From NCBI GenBank assembly GCA_963667605.2, contig CAXXUZ010000002.1, positions 372,001-436,000 on the forward strand: 64,000 nt of DNA, in the 5' to 3' direction. Of the stretch, positions 1 through 8,945 are shown piece by piece. The position numbers and the translations under genes were made by a program. Below the pieces are notes generated by a model, which saw only the letters and a list, made by a program, of their open reading frames with translations, was not told the DNA's origin and searched no databases. This DNA comes from JADLGL01 sp963667605 (GTDB taxonomy: Bacteria; Pseudomonadota; Alphaproteobacteria; Rhizobiales; Kaistiaceae). The stretch's first letter is position 1; every line of letters starts with the position of its first letter.

Positions 1-114
1 CGCCAATGCGGCGGCGTCCAGCGCTTCTATGAACGCATGACCAACGCTTATCAGCGTGCTTTGATCCATTGGAGCCTTCCGAACTCTCGCCCGAGATCGC
101 CCAACACCAACTGA
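1..114 (+). CDS. 3' end of a gene cut by the window edge, possibly RND-efflux-like
   Basis: An open frame enters from the left edge and stops at a TGA at 112-114, giving 37 C-terminal residues that include FYERMTNAYQRAL. Segments of this type (FYERLxxAYxRLLxW) occur in RND/HAE efflux pumps, but there they are not C-terminal, so if the assignment is right the protein is prematurely ended. This rests on a short motif only; an unrelated hypothetical protein is equally possible. Confidence 0.25.
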   Translation, partial: RQCGGVQRFYERMTNAYQRALIHWSLPNSRPRSPNTN

Positions 115-414
115 ACCCCATTGGCTTATACATCGAAAATTGGCCGTGAGTTCGCCAGTACAAAACGGTCAAACGCGCCGCTGCTCGTTCGCTCTGCAAA
201 AGCTTTGAAATTCGCATCCGGGAATAACCGGGTCGGGGGCGGTTCGGCGGACCCGAGTTACCTGGCACTCATCTCCGCCGATACCAGGCTTCTTAGACGT
301 ATCGCGCCGTGGTAGTATGTATTGGTTGGCAAACAGACTATGCCTTGCAGGCGCTTCAAGAGCGCTGGTCAACCGTGAGCCGGGATCGGACGGTCCATTT
401 GAAAGGCCGTTGTG
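115..414. other. Non-coding stretch, no feature recognised
   Basis: I see no convincing coding frame, terminator or repeat here. Short frames on both strands lack ribosome-binding sites and family resemblance. Confidence 0.5.
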
Positions 415-684
415 ATGAACCAGGATCTTATTATCGCTGAGATCAATGCGAGATCGGAGCGAACGTATGATTCTTGGCAGATCGGGATCACTCATGACCC
501 AGCCGCCGCCAAGGCCTACTGGGAAGAGTTGCAAGGGGTGAACACCGAATTTTGGATCGAATGGGCGGCGAACTCATTGGAGAATGCGCGGTCCATTGAG
601 GAGTTCTTTGTCGATCGGGGAATGAAAAGCGGCGGTATTGAAGAAGTGGCACCAAGTCGAACAATTTATGTCTACGTTTTCTAG
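415..684 (+). CDS. Small protein of unknown function, 89 aa
   Basis: The ATG at 415 follows a GAAAGG about nine bases upstream; an in-frame GTG sits directly before it at 412. The product is soluble, with no signal peptide or membrane segment, and is rich in tryptophan and acidic residues (WQIGITHDP near the middle, EFWIEWAANSLE in the second half). I do not recognise the family. Composition and the ribosome-binding site favour a real gene. Its right-hand neighbour is the truncated mepA on the other strand, so the two converge. Confidence 0.5.
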   Translation: MNQDLIIAEINARSERTYDSWQIGITHDPAAAKAYWEELQGVNTEFWIEWAANSLENARSIEEFFVDRGMKSGGIEEVAPSRTIYVYVF

Positions 685-794
685 AGTCGGAGGGCACCGC
701 CGCCCGCACCGATAGTGATCGAAAGACACCGGCGATTTCATCAAGAAATGTCCGCCGATTAGTCTAGGGCGACCAGTGATGAGCAAGCGTGGAC

Positions 795-1249
795 CTATTG
801 GGGCCGCGCCAGCGGAAGCGGCGGCACCGGCGTCGCTCCAGCGGTCAGCACCATGCTGCAGGCGGATGGGAGGTCCACAAGTGTCTTGGCAGGGGGAGGC
901 GGTTGCGGTGGCCCCTCTGGCGGCCGCCATGGCTCCGGGCCAAGCCACCAAGCCAGCTCGACGCCGCAGCCATCGCCCTCGGGAGGCGGCGCCTGGGAGA
1001 CGCAGTTGGTCTCACCCGCGGGACAGTTCAGCCGAACGTGAAAGTGATCGTCATGGCCGTACCAGGGCCGGATCACCCGGAACCAGGAGCGGTCCACGCC
1101 AGCCGTCTCACAGAGCATCTGCTTGATTCCTGGGTGGACGAAGATCCGCGCCACTTCGGGGTAGGAGGCGGCGCGGCGGATCAGCCGGGCTATACCATCG
1201 TTCCAGCGCGACTGGTCGACCTCCAGCGAACCTGGAATTATCAGCGAGG
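795..1249 (-). pseudogene. mepA: C-terminal fragment of penicillin-insensitive murein endopeptidase MepA
   Basis: MepA is a periplasmic LAS-type zinc peptidase that cuts D-Ala-mDAP cross-links in peptidoglycan. Read from the IS end at 1249, the frame gives about 150 residues with the family's C-terminal signatures: ARIFVHPGIK, then WYGHDDHFHVRL, which holds zinc-ligand histidines, then CPAG and GDGCG. The N-terminal half, with the signal peptide and the remaining zinc ligand region, is absent because the IS3 element starts exactly where the gene is cut. No mepA N-terminus appears on the other side of that element, so this is a deletion or rearrangement junction and not a simple insertion. The fragment is non-functional. 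Confidence 0.8.
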
Positions 1250-1324
1250 TGTCCGTCGTCAGGTAATTTGGAACCGATGAGCGGCCTGATTTAAGAGAGG
1301 GTTCGGCCCATCTGGTTGGTCATT

Positions 1325-2305
1325 TTATGCGGCGGTTTTGCGGTATTGCAGGCGCCGGGTTTGTAGCGTCTTTTGTTTGATCTTTTCTCTTTTCAACAGG
1401 ATGGTCTGGCCGCGCCCGAAGTAGACATCGGCCGGCGTGGGGTTGCCCAGGCTCTCGTGGTAGCGGTGATAATTGTAGTGGCCGACGAAGGCCTCGATCT
1501 GTGTCTCCAAGTCGCCAGGCAGATAGTAATTTTCCAAAAGGATGCGGTTCTTCAGGGTTTGATGCCAACGCTCGATCTTGCCCTGGGTTTGCGGATGATA
1601 GGGAGCGCCGCGAATGTGCTCCATATCGCGGTCGTCGAGCCATTTGGCCAGATCGTCGGCGATGTAGCTGGAGCCGTTGTCAGACAGGAGCCGTGGCTTG
1701 TGAATGACCGTTGCCCGATCGCAACCTGACGCCTTGAGCGCCAGTTCCAGCGTATCGGTGACGTCCTCGGCCTTCATCGTGGTGCAGAGCTTCCACGCGA
1801 TAATGGTGCGCGAGAAGTCGTCGAGCACGGTGGAGAGGTAGAACCAGCCCCAATCAATGACCTTGAGGTAAGTGAAGTCGGTCTGCCAGAGCTGGTTTGG
1901 CGCCGTGGTCTTGTCCTGGAACTCGTCGGACGCCTTGAGGACGATAAAGGCCGGGCTGGTGATCAGATCATGGGCCTTGAGCAGTCGATAAACCGAGGAT
2001 TCCGATACAAAGTAGCCCTCTGTGTCTGTGAACCGGACAGCCAGTTCCCGCGGCGACAGATCCGTCTCGTCCAGCGCCAGCTGTACGATCCGGTCTCTCA
2101 CCTCATCGGGGATACGGTTCCAGACTTGGCCAGGCCGCGAGCGGCGGTCCTCCAGGGCCTCCGGTCCGCCGGTCAGACAGCGGTCGTACCAGCGATAAAA
2201 CGAGGTGCGGGGAATGCCCAACTGCGCCAGCGTGCGCTTGGCCGGCAGATGGGATCGCTCAACCAGCCGGATGATCTCCAGCTTCTCCGATAGTGGATAC
2301 CTCAT
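1325..2305 (-). CDS. IS3-family transposase OrfB (DDE integrase), copy A
   Basis: 326 residues with an N-terminal helix-turn-helix region (LAQLGIPRTSFYRWYDR) and an rve-type DDE core: WQTDFTYLKV carries the first Asp, LSDNGSSY the second, and HPQTQGKIERWHQTLK the Glu. It overlaps orfA by four bases (ATGA). It is also in the -1 frame relative to an A7G run at the end of orfA, so an OrfAB fusion made by frameshifting is the likely active transposase, as is known for the IS3 family. The copy is intact. Confidence 0.9.
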   Translation of the reverse strand: MRYPLSEKLEIIRLVERSHLPAKRTLAQLGIPRTSFYRWYDRCLTGGPEALEDRRSRPGQVWNRIPDEVRDRIVQLALDETDLSPRELAVRFTDTEGYFVSESSVYRLLKAHDLITSPAFIVLKASDEFQDKTTAPNQLWQTDFTYLKVIDWGWFYLSTVLDDFSRTIIAWKLCTTMKAEDVTDTLELALKASGCDRATVIHKPRLLSDNGSSYIADDLAKWLDDRDMEHIRGAPYHPQTQGKIERWHQTLKNRILLENYYLPGDLETQIEAFVGHYNYHRYHESLGNPTPADVYFGRGQTILLKREKIKQKTLQTRRLQYRKTAA

Positions 2306-2676
2306 GCCTCCTCTCCCCCATCCGCGATCATGCTTTTTTTGAGTAGACGGTTGTCCAGCGTCAGGTCAGCAACGGCCTCCTTGAGTGCCAGTGCCTCACT
2401 GCGAAGATGCCGGACCTCATCGGAGGTAGCCTCACGGGCAGTGTCACCCGCCAGGCGCTTCTTCCCGGCCTCCAGGAAGTCCTTCGACCAGCGGTAATAG
2501 AGGTTCTGGTTGATCCCCTCACGGCGACACAGCTCAGCGATACTGTCCTCGCCGCGCAGGCCCTCCAGAACGATCCGGATCTTCTCTTCGGCGCCGAACT
2601 GCCGACGAGTCGCCCGCCGGATGTCCTTCACGACCTTCTCGGCCGATGCTTTCTGGTGATTGGTGTTCCGTCTCAT
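2302..2676 (-). CDS. IS3-family OrfA (DNA-binding), copy A
   Basis: Small basic protein starting MRRNTNHQK at an ATG preceded by GAGGG about nine bases upstream; an in-frame TTG lies two codons before. It contains a helix-turn-helix (EDSIAELCRREGINQNLYYRWSK region) followed by a leucine-rich coiled-coil stretch (RSEALALKEAVADLTLDNRLLKK region), the standard OrfA arrangement for end recognition and multimerisation. The run of seven T on the plus strand at 2334-2340 is the candidate slippery site near its 3' end. Confidence 0.88.
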   Translation of the reverse strand: MRRNTNHQKASAEKVVKDIRRATRRQFGAEEKIRIVLEGLRGEDSIAELCRREGINQNLYYRWSKDFLEAGKKRLAGDTAREATSDEVRHLRSEALALKEAVADLTLDNRLLKKSMIADGGEEA

Positions 2677-2762
2677 CTTCAATCCCTCGTGGGTTAAGAT
2701 GAGCCAGAAACCCTCTCTTGTTCAATCCGCCCAATCTGTCCCAGGGGCGCTGACGCCGGACA

Positions 2763-2976
2763 GTGTCCGGCGTTGGCGGCCAGTGCGGCCATCCTCGGCT
2801 TCAGTTCCCTGGCCACGCAGGTAAGCGCTATGCCATCGATTGGCCTTCTCGGGCAGCTCATCATAGCTACTCTGGCGGTTGCCCTTGTTGCCAACATCGT
2901 CTTCCTGCCGTCCTTTATCTCGCTCTTCCACCGCGCCCGCACCGTCGCGGGGCTGGATCACCCCACTCGAATGTAA
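2763..2976 (+). pseudogene. C-terminal fragment of an RND/MMPL exporter, probably HpnN-like
   Basis: Directly after the IS end the frame reads into ILGFSSLATQ and a hydrophobic helix (LLGQLIIATLAVALVAN, then IVFLPSF), matching the last transmembrane segments of RND/MMPL-type lipid exporters. HpnN, the hopanoid RND transporter, is commonly encoded near hpnI, and hpnI follows here after 23 bases, which supports that identity. All upstream domains are missing, cut off by IS3 copy A. Function is lost. Confidence 0.6.
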
Positions 2977-2999
2977 CCCTGGCCTGAGAAGCAGTTCGG

Positions 3000-4145
3000 A
3001 TGACCCTTGCCTCGGTCGCCTTGACCCTTTGTGCATTCCACGGTCTCTTTCACTCCGCATCGATCGCGATTGCGGCTCGCCGTATCCGCTCCGCGGCGAC
3101 GAAGACCGAGCTTCGTAATCCGCCTTCGGTGACACTGCTTCGGCCCGTGCGCGGCATGGACTACAAGTTCGAAGAAACGATCGGGTCGAGCTTCAGTCTA
3201 AGCTATCCGAACGTCGAGACTATATTCTGTGTCGAAAGCGAAGAGGATCCCGCCGCTCCGGCGCTTCGCCAGATCATTGCAGACAACCCGCAGGCGGATG
3301 CATCATTGCTATTTGGGCAAAGCGACGCCACCAGCAACCCCAAGGTCAATAATCTGGCAAAGGGTTGGTACGCGTCGAAGTCAGACTGGGTGGGAATCTC
3401 CGACGCCAACATCTTGCTTCCATCCGACTATGTCGAAAGTCTCTTGGCGATGTTGAGTGACAGTACCGGCCTCTTGAGCCACGCCGCTGTCGGGACGGAA
3501 CCCATCGGATTCGCTGCTGAGCTGGAATGCGCTACCCTCAACTCCCTTGAAGCGCGCTGGATGCTGGCCGCTGACAGCGTTGGCTGGGGATTTGCTTTCG
3601 GCAAATCACTGCTTTGGCATCGAAAAGTTCTTGATAATGGCGGCGGATGGATAATGCTCGGCAACGAGGGGGCTGAAGAACTAGCGTTCACCAAATTGGT
3701 GCGCCGGCAGGGGCTGAAAGTTCGCCTTGCCCCCCGCCCGGTGCCACAACCGTTGGGGCGGCGGACTCTCAAGGAGGTGCTGCAAAGGCAAGTGCGCTGG
3801 GCACGTCTCCGCCGCGCCGGAATACCGCGTCTCTACTCCCTCGAGGTGTTTCTGGGAGGGGCATTGCCGATAACATACGCAACCGCTGCTGCAGTCAGCG
3901 GCGCCATTTCTGCCTGGGTGCTCGCTGTCTATGTGGTTGGCTGGTATGGGCTTGAAGCCGCTCTCACCCGATCGGCGGGTTGGCCGCTAACCCCGCGAAT
4001 GCCGCTCGCGTGGATCGCCAGGGATGTTCTTCATCCCTTGGTCTGGGTCGCCGGGTTTGTCGGCAATCGTTTCGAATGGCGCGGGCGCCAGGTTTCAGCG
4101 GCTGGGTCGTCATCGAGGCCAGCCGATGGAAGACCAGGAGGCTAG
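3000..4145 (+). CDS. hpnI: HpnI-type hopanoid / ceramide glucosyltransferase (GT21)
   Basis: 381 residues, intact. Membrane-bound glycosyltransferase predicted to attach an N-acetylglucosamine-type sugar to bacteriohopanetetrol; close relatives are ceramide glucosyltransferases. Visible motifs are an N-terminal membrane anchor, LLRPVRGMDY (47-55), the acidic ESEEDP (79-84), SDAN (134-137), NEGAEE (222-227) and the processive-type RQVRW (263-267), then hydrophobic C-terminal segments. The upstream gene is an RND/MMPL tail, consistent with a hopanoid gene pair. hpnK and hpnJ are not in the window. The intact gene lies between two IS3 copies in the same orientation and may be a survivor of a broken cluster. 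The exact acceptor is inferred. Confidence 0.75.
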   Translation: MTLASVALTLCAFHGLFHSASIAIAARRIRSAATKTELRNPPSVTLLRPVRGMDYKFEETIGSSFSLSYPNVETIFCVESEEDPAAPALRQIIADNPQADASLLFGQSDATSNPKVNNLAKGWYASKSDWVGISDANILLPSDYVESLLAMLSDSTGLLSHAAVGTEPIGFAAELECATLNSLEARWMLAADSVGWGFAFGKSLLWHRKVLDNGGGWIMLGNEGAEELAFTKLVRRQGLKVRLAPRPVPQPLGRRTLKEVLQRQVRWARLRRAGIPRLYSLEVFLGGALPITYATAAAVSGAISAWVLAVYVVGWYGLEAALTRSAGWPLTPRMPLAWIARDVLHPLVWVAGFVGNRFEWRGRQVSAAGSSSRPADGRPGG

Positions 4146-4182
4146 AAGAACCTAACCAAGCGGGATCCGGAACGAGTTTTGC

Positions 4183-4625
4183 TCAGGGAATAAGCAAGCC
4201 TCTCCAGGGGAGGTCCGAATAGGGGGGATGTCGGAAGACCTCGAAGTAGTGAGCGGGAAGGCTCTTCATCGCTGCGGCGAATTCGTCGCGATCGCGTTCC
4301 GTTACCACCGTGGGCATTGGGTTCCGGTGTTGGCGTCCCTTCATCCTGATGACCGGTCTTTTTCGGCCGATATCGAAGAAACGGAACATATGCTCCATCT
4401 GCACCTTGGTGAAGTCCACCGGGACGTGCATCGTGAAACAACGACGGCGGAGATCGTGTCGCCGAACGAACTCCATCGCTCGATTCTCGATCTCAATCCA
4501 TTGTAGAACATAGTGCTGAAACGGTGTGATGGAGGAGAGGCTTGCGGCCTGGTAGATGGGATCATTGTCTGGGAGCGACCACCGAAAGCAGCGATGGGAA
4601 TCGACGCTGCAGTAGCGTCGACGGC
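4183..4625 (-). pseudogene. C-terminal fragment of an unknown protein, possibly sulfotransferase-like
   Basis: From the IS boundary at 4625 a continuous minus-strand frame of about 147 residues runs to the stop at 4183. It includes PFQHYVLQWIEIENRAMEF, FTMHVPVDFTKVQMEHMF and AHYFEVFRHPPYSDLPW. The style recalls C-termini of sulfotransferase-like proteins, but I see no PAPS-binding loop because the N-terminus is missing, so the family is uncertain. It is cut at its 5' end by IS3 copy B. It converges on hpnI. Confidence 0.45.
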
Positions 4626-4700
4626 TGTCCGTCGTCAGGTAATTTGGAACCGATGAGCGGCCTGATTTAAGAGAGGGTTCGGCCCATCTGGTTGGTCATT

Positions 4701-5681
4701 TTATGCGGCGGTTTTGCGGTATTGCAAGCGCCGGGTTTGTAGCGTCTTTTGTTTGATCTTTTCTCTTTTCAACAGGATGGTCTGGCCGCGCCCGAAGTAG
4801 ACATCGGCCGGCGTGAGGTTGCCCAGGCTCTCGTGGTAGCGGTGATAATTGTAGTGGCCGACGAAGGCCTCGATCTGTGTCTCCAAGTCGCCAGGCAGAT
4901 AGTAATTTTCCAAAAGGATGCGGTTCTTCAGGGTTTGATGCCAACGCTCGATCTTGCCCTGGGTTTGCGGATGATAGGGAGCGCCGCGAATGTGCTCCAT
5001 ATCGCGGTCGTCGAGCCATTTGGCCAGATCGTCGGCGATGTAGCTGGAGCCGTTGTCAGACAGGAGCCGTGGCTTGTGAATGACCGTTGCCCGATCGCGA
5101 CCTGACGCCTTGAGCGCCAGTTCCAGCGTATCGGTGACGTCCTCGGCCTTCATCGTGGTGCAGAGCTTCCACGCGATAATGGTGCGCGAGAAGTCGTCGA
5201 GCACGGTGGAGAGGTAGAACCAGCCCCAATCAATGACCTTGAGGTAAGTGAAGTCGGTCTGCCAGAGCTGGTTTGGCGCCGTGGTCTTGTCCTGGAACTC
5301 GTCGGACGCCTTGAGGACGATAAAGGCCGGGCTGGTGATCAGATCATGGGCCTTGAGCAGTCGATAAACCGAGGATTCCGATACAAAGTAGCCCTCTGTG
5401 TCTGTGAACCGGACAGCCAGTTCCCGCGGCGACAGATCCGTCTCGTCCAGCGCCAGCTGTACGATCCGGTCTCTCACCTCATCGGGGATACGGTTCCAGA
5501 CTTGGCCAGGCCGCGAGCGGCGGTCCTCCAGGGCCTCCGGTCCGCCGGTCAGACAGCGGTCGTACCAGCGATAAAACGAGGTGCGGGGAATGCCCAACTG
5601 CGCCAGCGTGCGCTTGGCCGGCAGATGGGATCGCTCAACCAGCCGGATGATCTCCAGCTTCTCCGATAGTGGATACCTCAT
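4701..5681 (-). CDS. IS3-family transposase OrfB, copy B
   Basis: 326 residues, intact, near-identical to the copy A OrfB, with the same DDE residues (WQTDF, SDNGSS, KIERWHQ). It has the four-base overlap with orfA and the same A7G run upstream. Confidence 0.9.
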   Translation of the reverse strand: MRYPLSEKLEIIRLVERSHLPAKRTLAQLGIPRTSFYRWYDRCLTGGPEALEDRRSRPGQVWNRIPDEVRDRIVQLALDETDLSPRELAVRFTDTEGYFVSESSVYRLLKAHDLITSPAFIVLKASDEFQDKTTAPNQLWQTDFTYLKVIDWGWFYLSTVLDDFSRTIIAWKLCTTMKAEDVTDTLELALKASGRDRATVIHKPRLLSDNGSSYIADDLAKWLDDRDMEHIRGAPYHPQTQGKIERWHQTLKNRILLENYYLPGDLETQIEAFVGHYNYHRYHESLGNLTPADVYFGRGQTILLKREKIKQKTLQTRRLQYRKTAA

Positions 5682-6052
5682 GCCTCCTCTCCCCCATCCG
5701 CGATCATGCTTTTTTTGAGTAGACGGTTGTCCAGCGTCAGGTCAGCAACGGCCTCCTTGAGTGCCAGTGCCTCACTGCGAAGATGCCGGACCTCATCGGA
5801 GGTAGCCTCACGGGCAGTGTCACCCGCCAGGCGCTTCTTCCCGGCCTCCAGGAAGTCCTTCGACCAGCGGTAATAGAGGTTCTGGTTGATCCCCTCACGG
5901 CGACACAGCTCAGCGATACTGTCCTCGCCGCGCAGGCCCTCCAGAACGATCCGGATCTTCTCTTCGGCGCCGAACTGCCGACGAGTCGCCCGCCGGATGT
6001 CCTTCACGACCTTCTCGGCCGATGCTTTCTGGTGATTGGTGTTCCGTCTCAT
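5678..6052 (-). CDS. IS3-family OrfA, copy B
   Basis: Same helix-turn-helix and coiled-coil protein as in copy A, starting at the ATG that follows GAGGGATTGAAG. Confidence 0.88.
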   Translation of the reverse strand: MRRNTNHQKASAEKVVKDIRRATRRQFGAEEKIRIVLEGLRGEDSIAELCRREGINQNLYYRWSKDFLEAGKKRLAGDTAREATSDEVRHLRSEALALKEAVADLTLDNRLLKKSMIADGGEEA

Positions 6053-6386
6053 CTTCAATCCCTCGTGGGTTAAGATGAGCCAGAAACCCTCTCTTGTTCA
6101 ATCCGCCCAATCTGTCCCAGGGGCGCTGACGCCGGACAGTTTCCTCCCTAAATTGGCCGCTCTCCAAAAAGGGCGGCTTCTTTTTGAACTGGCCTCCGGT
6201 CCAGACCGACGACCGCTCCGCTGTTCGGCCTGCAGCTCGATGGACGTAGCGAGGACGGTGGTGGCGCCGACCTAGTGGACCGAGGGATGTTGCTCGCTGC
6301 CCGCACAGGAACGGCGGGTGTACCGGCGGCGATCACGAGTCCCAAACGCCATTTGCGATAACCAGCTGTTCGGCTAAGTTGTTCCA

Positions 6387-7181
6387 ATGTTCAAATTGGC
6401 CATCATGCCGCGCTGCGTACTAGGCCTCGCGTTGGTGTTGGCGGCGGTACCGCCCGCAGTGGCGCAGAACCAGGGCCTCGTTCGCCAGCCGTGTGACCCG
6501 GCGCCGGATCCTAACCAACTATTGCCTGGGCTCAATTGCCGAAACGTTGTCGTCGACAACCATATCCGCGAGTTCCTGGTCTATGTCCCAGATGGGCTCA
6601 ACCCCGGCGCACCGGTGCCTCTCGTCTTTATGCATCACGGATCGACGGGCACCATGGAGCAGTTCGCAAGCACATCGGGGTGGCGTGAGGTGGCGGATCA
6701 AGAGGGCTTCGTCGTCGTCTTTCCTCAAGGCCTTCAATACTATGTGCTGGAGGATGAGGATGGTCGCGGGGGACGGTGGTCCACAAGATGGAACATGTAT
6801 GGCCTTGATCTCGACATAGACACGGCTCGGCGGGTGCCAGGCTATCCTGAAGCATCACCATGGCCCGCCAACGACGTAGCGTTTACGCTGGCTATGATCG
6901 ACGCAGTAAATACTCAATTGGCAGTTGACGATCGTCGGATATTCGCTGCCGGTTTCTCCAATGGTGCCGCGTTCAGCACACGCCTGGCGCACGATATCCC
7001 AAACGTCATTGCTGCGGCCTCTCCAAGCGGGGCTGGCTTCGCTGGCGGCCTCAGTCTTGTGACCGGTCTAAGCCCCGCCCAACGCTCTGTGCCGCTCTTT
7101 CTGATGCTCGGTGATCGGGACGACCGGGTGACCGGGCCCGCTGGAATTGAGGCGCTGCCGCTCGACGCCGACATATTACTT
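6387..7181 (+). pseudogene. PHB-depolymerase/feruloyl-esterase-like protein, 5' part, split by an IS1595 element
   Basis: Secreted alpha/beta hydrolase of the LpqC / polyhydroxybutyrate-depolymerase-like esterase group. It has an N-terminal signal peptide (LGLALVLAAVPPAVAQ; ATG at 6387 or 6405), REFLVYVPDGLN, an oxyanion-region HHGSTGTMEQF, the nucleophile elbow AAGFSNGAA and an acid-loop GDRDDRV. The catalytic His region is not reached: the frame is interrupted after PLDADILL by a mobile element. An eight-base repeat TATTACTT at 7174-7181 and 11125-11132 marks the insertion. The frame resumes in phase at 11125 but ends after about 45 residues, still without a recognisable catalytic His, so the gene was probably damaged beyond this insertion. 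Confidence 0.8.
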
Positions 7182-7205
7182 TCCGGAATGGTACGCTTTT
7201 GGACT
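7181..7205 (+). repeat. Left inverted repeat of the IS1595-type unit
   Basis: 25 bases starting TTCCGGAATGGTACGC and ending TTGGACT, identical to the reverse complement of 11071-11095. It lies 51 bases before the transposase start. Confidence 0.85.
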
Positions 7206-7256
7206 TGACGGGAGTCTAGGGAAACCCTATGTTTATGGCACGCAAGGGAGCGAGTC

Positions 7257-8156
7257 ATGGACATCATCAAAGTTTTCGAGTCGTTTCAGACGCAGGATCA
7301 AGCGATTGAATATCTGGAAAAGGACCGGTGGAATGGCGAGCCCTACTGCCCCTATTGTGGCAGCCTGAAAGTTGGCCGGCACGCCAGCCCCGACCGGGTG
7401 ATGCCCCGGTGGCAGTGCCGGGATTGCTCCCGCGCCTTCGCTGTTACGGTCGGAACTTTGTTCCACGGCACGCATATCCCGCTTCGCGATTGGTTCCTCG
7501 TTCTGGCGCTCATGCTTGCCGCCAAAAAGTCTGCCAGCGCTTACCAGATTTCGCGCGATATCGGAAAGCGCCGCGCGACCGTTTGGAGCATGATGCAGCG
7601 CATACGGACTGCGATGGCCGCTGATCCTGATCAAGAGCGCCTTCTGCATGGCATTGTCGAAGCCGACGAGACCTATGTTGGAGGCAAGCCACGCAAGGGC
7701 AACAGGCGGGGCGACGACAAGCCAAACAAGCGCGGGCGCGGCACGAAAAAGGTTCCTGTCATAGGTGCCGTTGAGCGCGGCGGGCGAATAGTAGCGCGTG
7801 TTGCCAATCCCGGCGACCTATCCGCCAAGGGCATCGGTAAGTTCCTCGCTCGCTTTGTAGACCGCGCCGGTACGATCCTGATTACCGACGAATACAAGGG
7901 CTACAATCGCGTCAGTGAGACGATGTTGCACGCGATCATCACTCACGCCGAGTCCTATGGGGATGGCCACGTCCACACTAACACGATCGAAGGCTTCTGG
8001 GCTCTGATCAAGCGTGCATGGTACGGCTCGCATCACTACTACAGCCGCAAATACATGCTGCTCTATGTTGCGGAAACTTGCTACAAGTACAACCGTCGCT
8101 CGTCATCGACCGTATTCGGCGACAGCGTGCGGCTGTTTGTGGGGGCAACGGCATGA
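7257..8156 (+). CDS. IS1595-family (ISXO2-like) transposase
   Basis: 299 residues with an N-terminal zinc-ribbon (CPYC near residue 31 and CRDC near residue 59) and a DDE-type catalytic core: EADETYVGGK carries the first Asp, ITDEYKGY the second, and HTNTIEGFWALIKR the last acidic or Asn region. This is the pfam DDE_Tnp_IS1595 layout. The stop TGA overlaps the ATG of the methyltransferase (ATGA), so the passenger is likely translated by coupling. The gene is intact. Confidence 0.9.
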   Translation: MDIIKVFESFQTQDQAIEYLEKDRWNGEPYCPYCGSLKVGRHASPDRVMPRWQCRDCSRAFAVTVGTLFHGTHIPLRDWFLVLALMLAAKKSASAYQISRDIGKRRATVWSMMQRIRTAMAADPDQERLLHGIVEADETYVGGKPRKGNRRGDDKPNKRGRGTKKVPVIGAVERGGRIVARVANPGDLSAKGIGKFLARFVDRAGTILITDEYKGYNRVSETMLHAIITHAESYGDGHVHTNTIEGFWALIKRAWYGSHHYYSRKYMLLYVAETCYKYNRRSSSTVFGDSVRLFVGATA

Positions 8157-8945
8157 ACCAACTTTGGTATGGCGATAATCTCACGATCATGCAGGGGATG
8201 GGAAAGCATTCGGTAGACCTGATCTATCTCGACCCGCCCTTCAATTCGAAGCAGAACTACAATCTTCTCTACAGGACTATGACCGGCAAGCCCGTGCCGG
8301 AACAGGTCGAAGCCTTTTGCGACACATGGGAGATGGATGCACAGAAAGAGGCCATCGCCCGATCAATGCCGGTGCTGATGCGAGAGCATGGTGTTGACGA
8401 CTACTATGTGGATTTCTGGCGATTGTGGATGCAGGCACTTCGAACGACACAGCCCCACCTTCTCGCTTATCTGATCTTCATGGTTCAGCGACTGCTCCAT
8501 ATGAAGAGCATTCTCCGACCTACCGGCTCGATCTATCTTCACTGCGATCCAACGGCCAGTCACTACATCAAGGTGATGATGGACGGCATTTTTGGCCACG
8601 AGAACTTCCGCAACGAGATCATTTGGAAGCGCACCAGCGCGCACAGCGGAGCAAAACGGTTCGGGCCAGTTCACGACACGATCCTGTTTTACACGGTCTC
8701 AGACAAATACACTTGGAATACTATCTATCGCCCCTACGATGACAGTTACGTTAAAAGCCATTTCGGGAACAAGACCGATGGGGGTGAGCAGTACTACACT
8801 GGCGATCTAACTGGCCCCGGAACACGCCAAGGACCAAGTGGCCAGCCGTGGCGCGGCTTTGATCCAACCACTCGCGGACGGCGTTGGCAGCCGGCATCAT
8901 ACCTCTATAGCAAATATAAGGAAGTAACCGTTGGTGAGGATCTAG
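8153..8945 (+). pseudogene. DNA methyltransferase-nuclease fusion, N-terminal part
   Basis: Amino-methyltransferase of the beta order: catalytic motif IV DPPFNS lies at residues 27-32, before the target-recognition region, and the SAM-binding motif comes later, beyond the insertion. The frame is continuous up to a CTAG at 8942-8945, where an IS630 element begins, and resumes in exact phase at 10094. Excising one CTAG copy and the element restores a 556-residue protein. The start overlaps the transposase stop. The expected activity, N6-adenine or N4-cytosine methylation, and the site are unknown. Confidence 0.8.

Larger units (their letters stand above)
1250..2762 (-). mobile_element. IS3-family element, copy A (1513 bp)
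   Basis: Ends were placed by comparison with the two other full copies (4626-6138 and 35030-36542), all exactly 1513 bp. The terminal inverted repeats begin TGTCCGTCGTCAG on one end and TGTCCGGCGTCAG on the other (12 of 13 match). It carries orfA and orfB of the IS3 type. Flanks are AGG on the left and GTG on the right, so no target duplication is visible. The left flank is truncated mepA and the right flank is a truncated RND/MMPL gene. Confidence 0.9.
4626..6138 (-). mobile_element. IS3-family element, copy B (1513 bp)
   Basis: Same length, termini and orientation as copy A, with a few substitutions (for example Leu for Pro and Arg for Cys in OrfB). Flanks are GGC on the left and GTT on the right, so no target duplication is seen. 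It cuts the fragment at 4183-4625. Copies A and B bracket hpnI, but nothing indicates mobilisation as a composite transposon. Confidence 0.9.

Noticed and set aside
1373..1729. 118-codon antisense frames inside every IS3 orfB
   Set aside because: They recur only because the IS recurs; no family features and no start signal.
4228..4506. 92-codon plus-strand frame (MSEDLEVVSGKALHRCGEF)
   Set aside because: The minus-strand frame over the same bases is longer, continues to the IS boundary and has more protein-like composition.
1250..6138. Composite transposon made by IS3 copies A and B around hpnI
   Set aside because: No target duplication around the pair, and the flanking gene fragments are cut at inner as well as outer ends, which fits rearrangement better.
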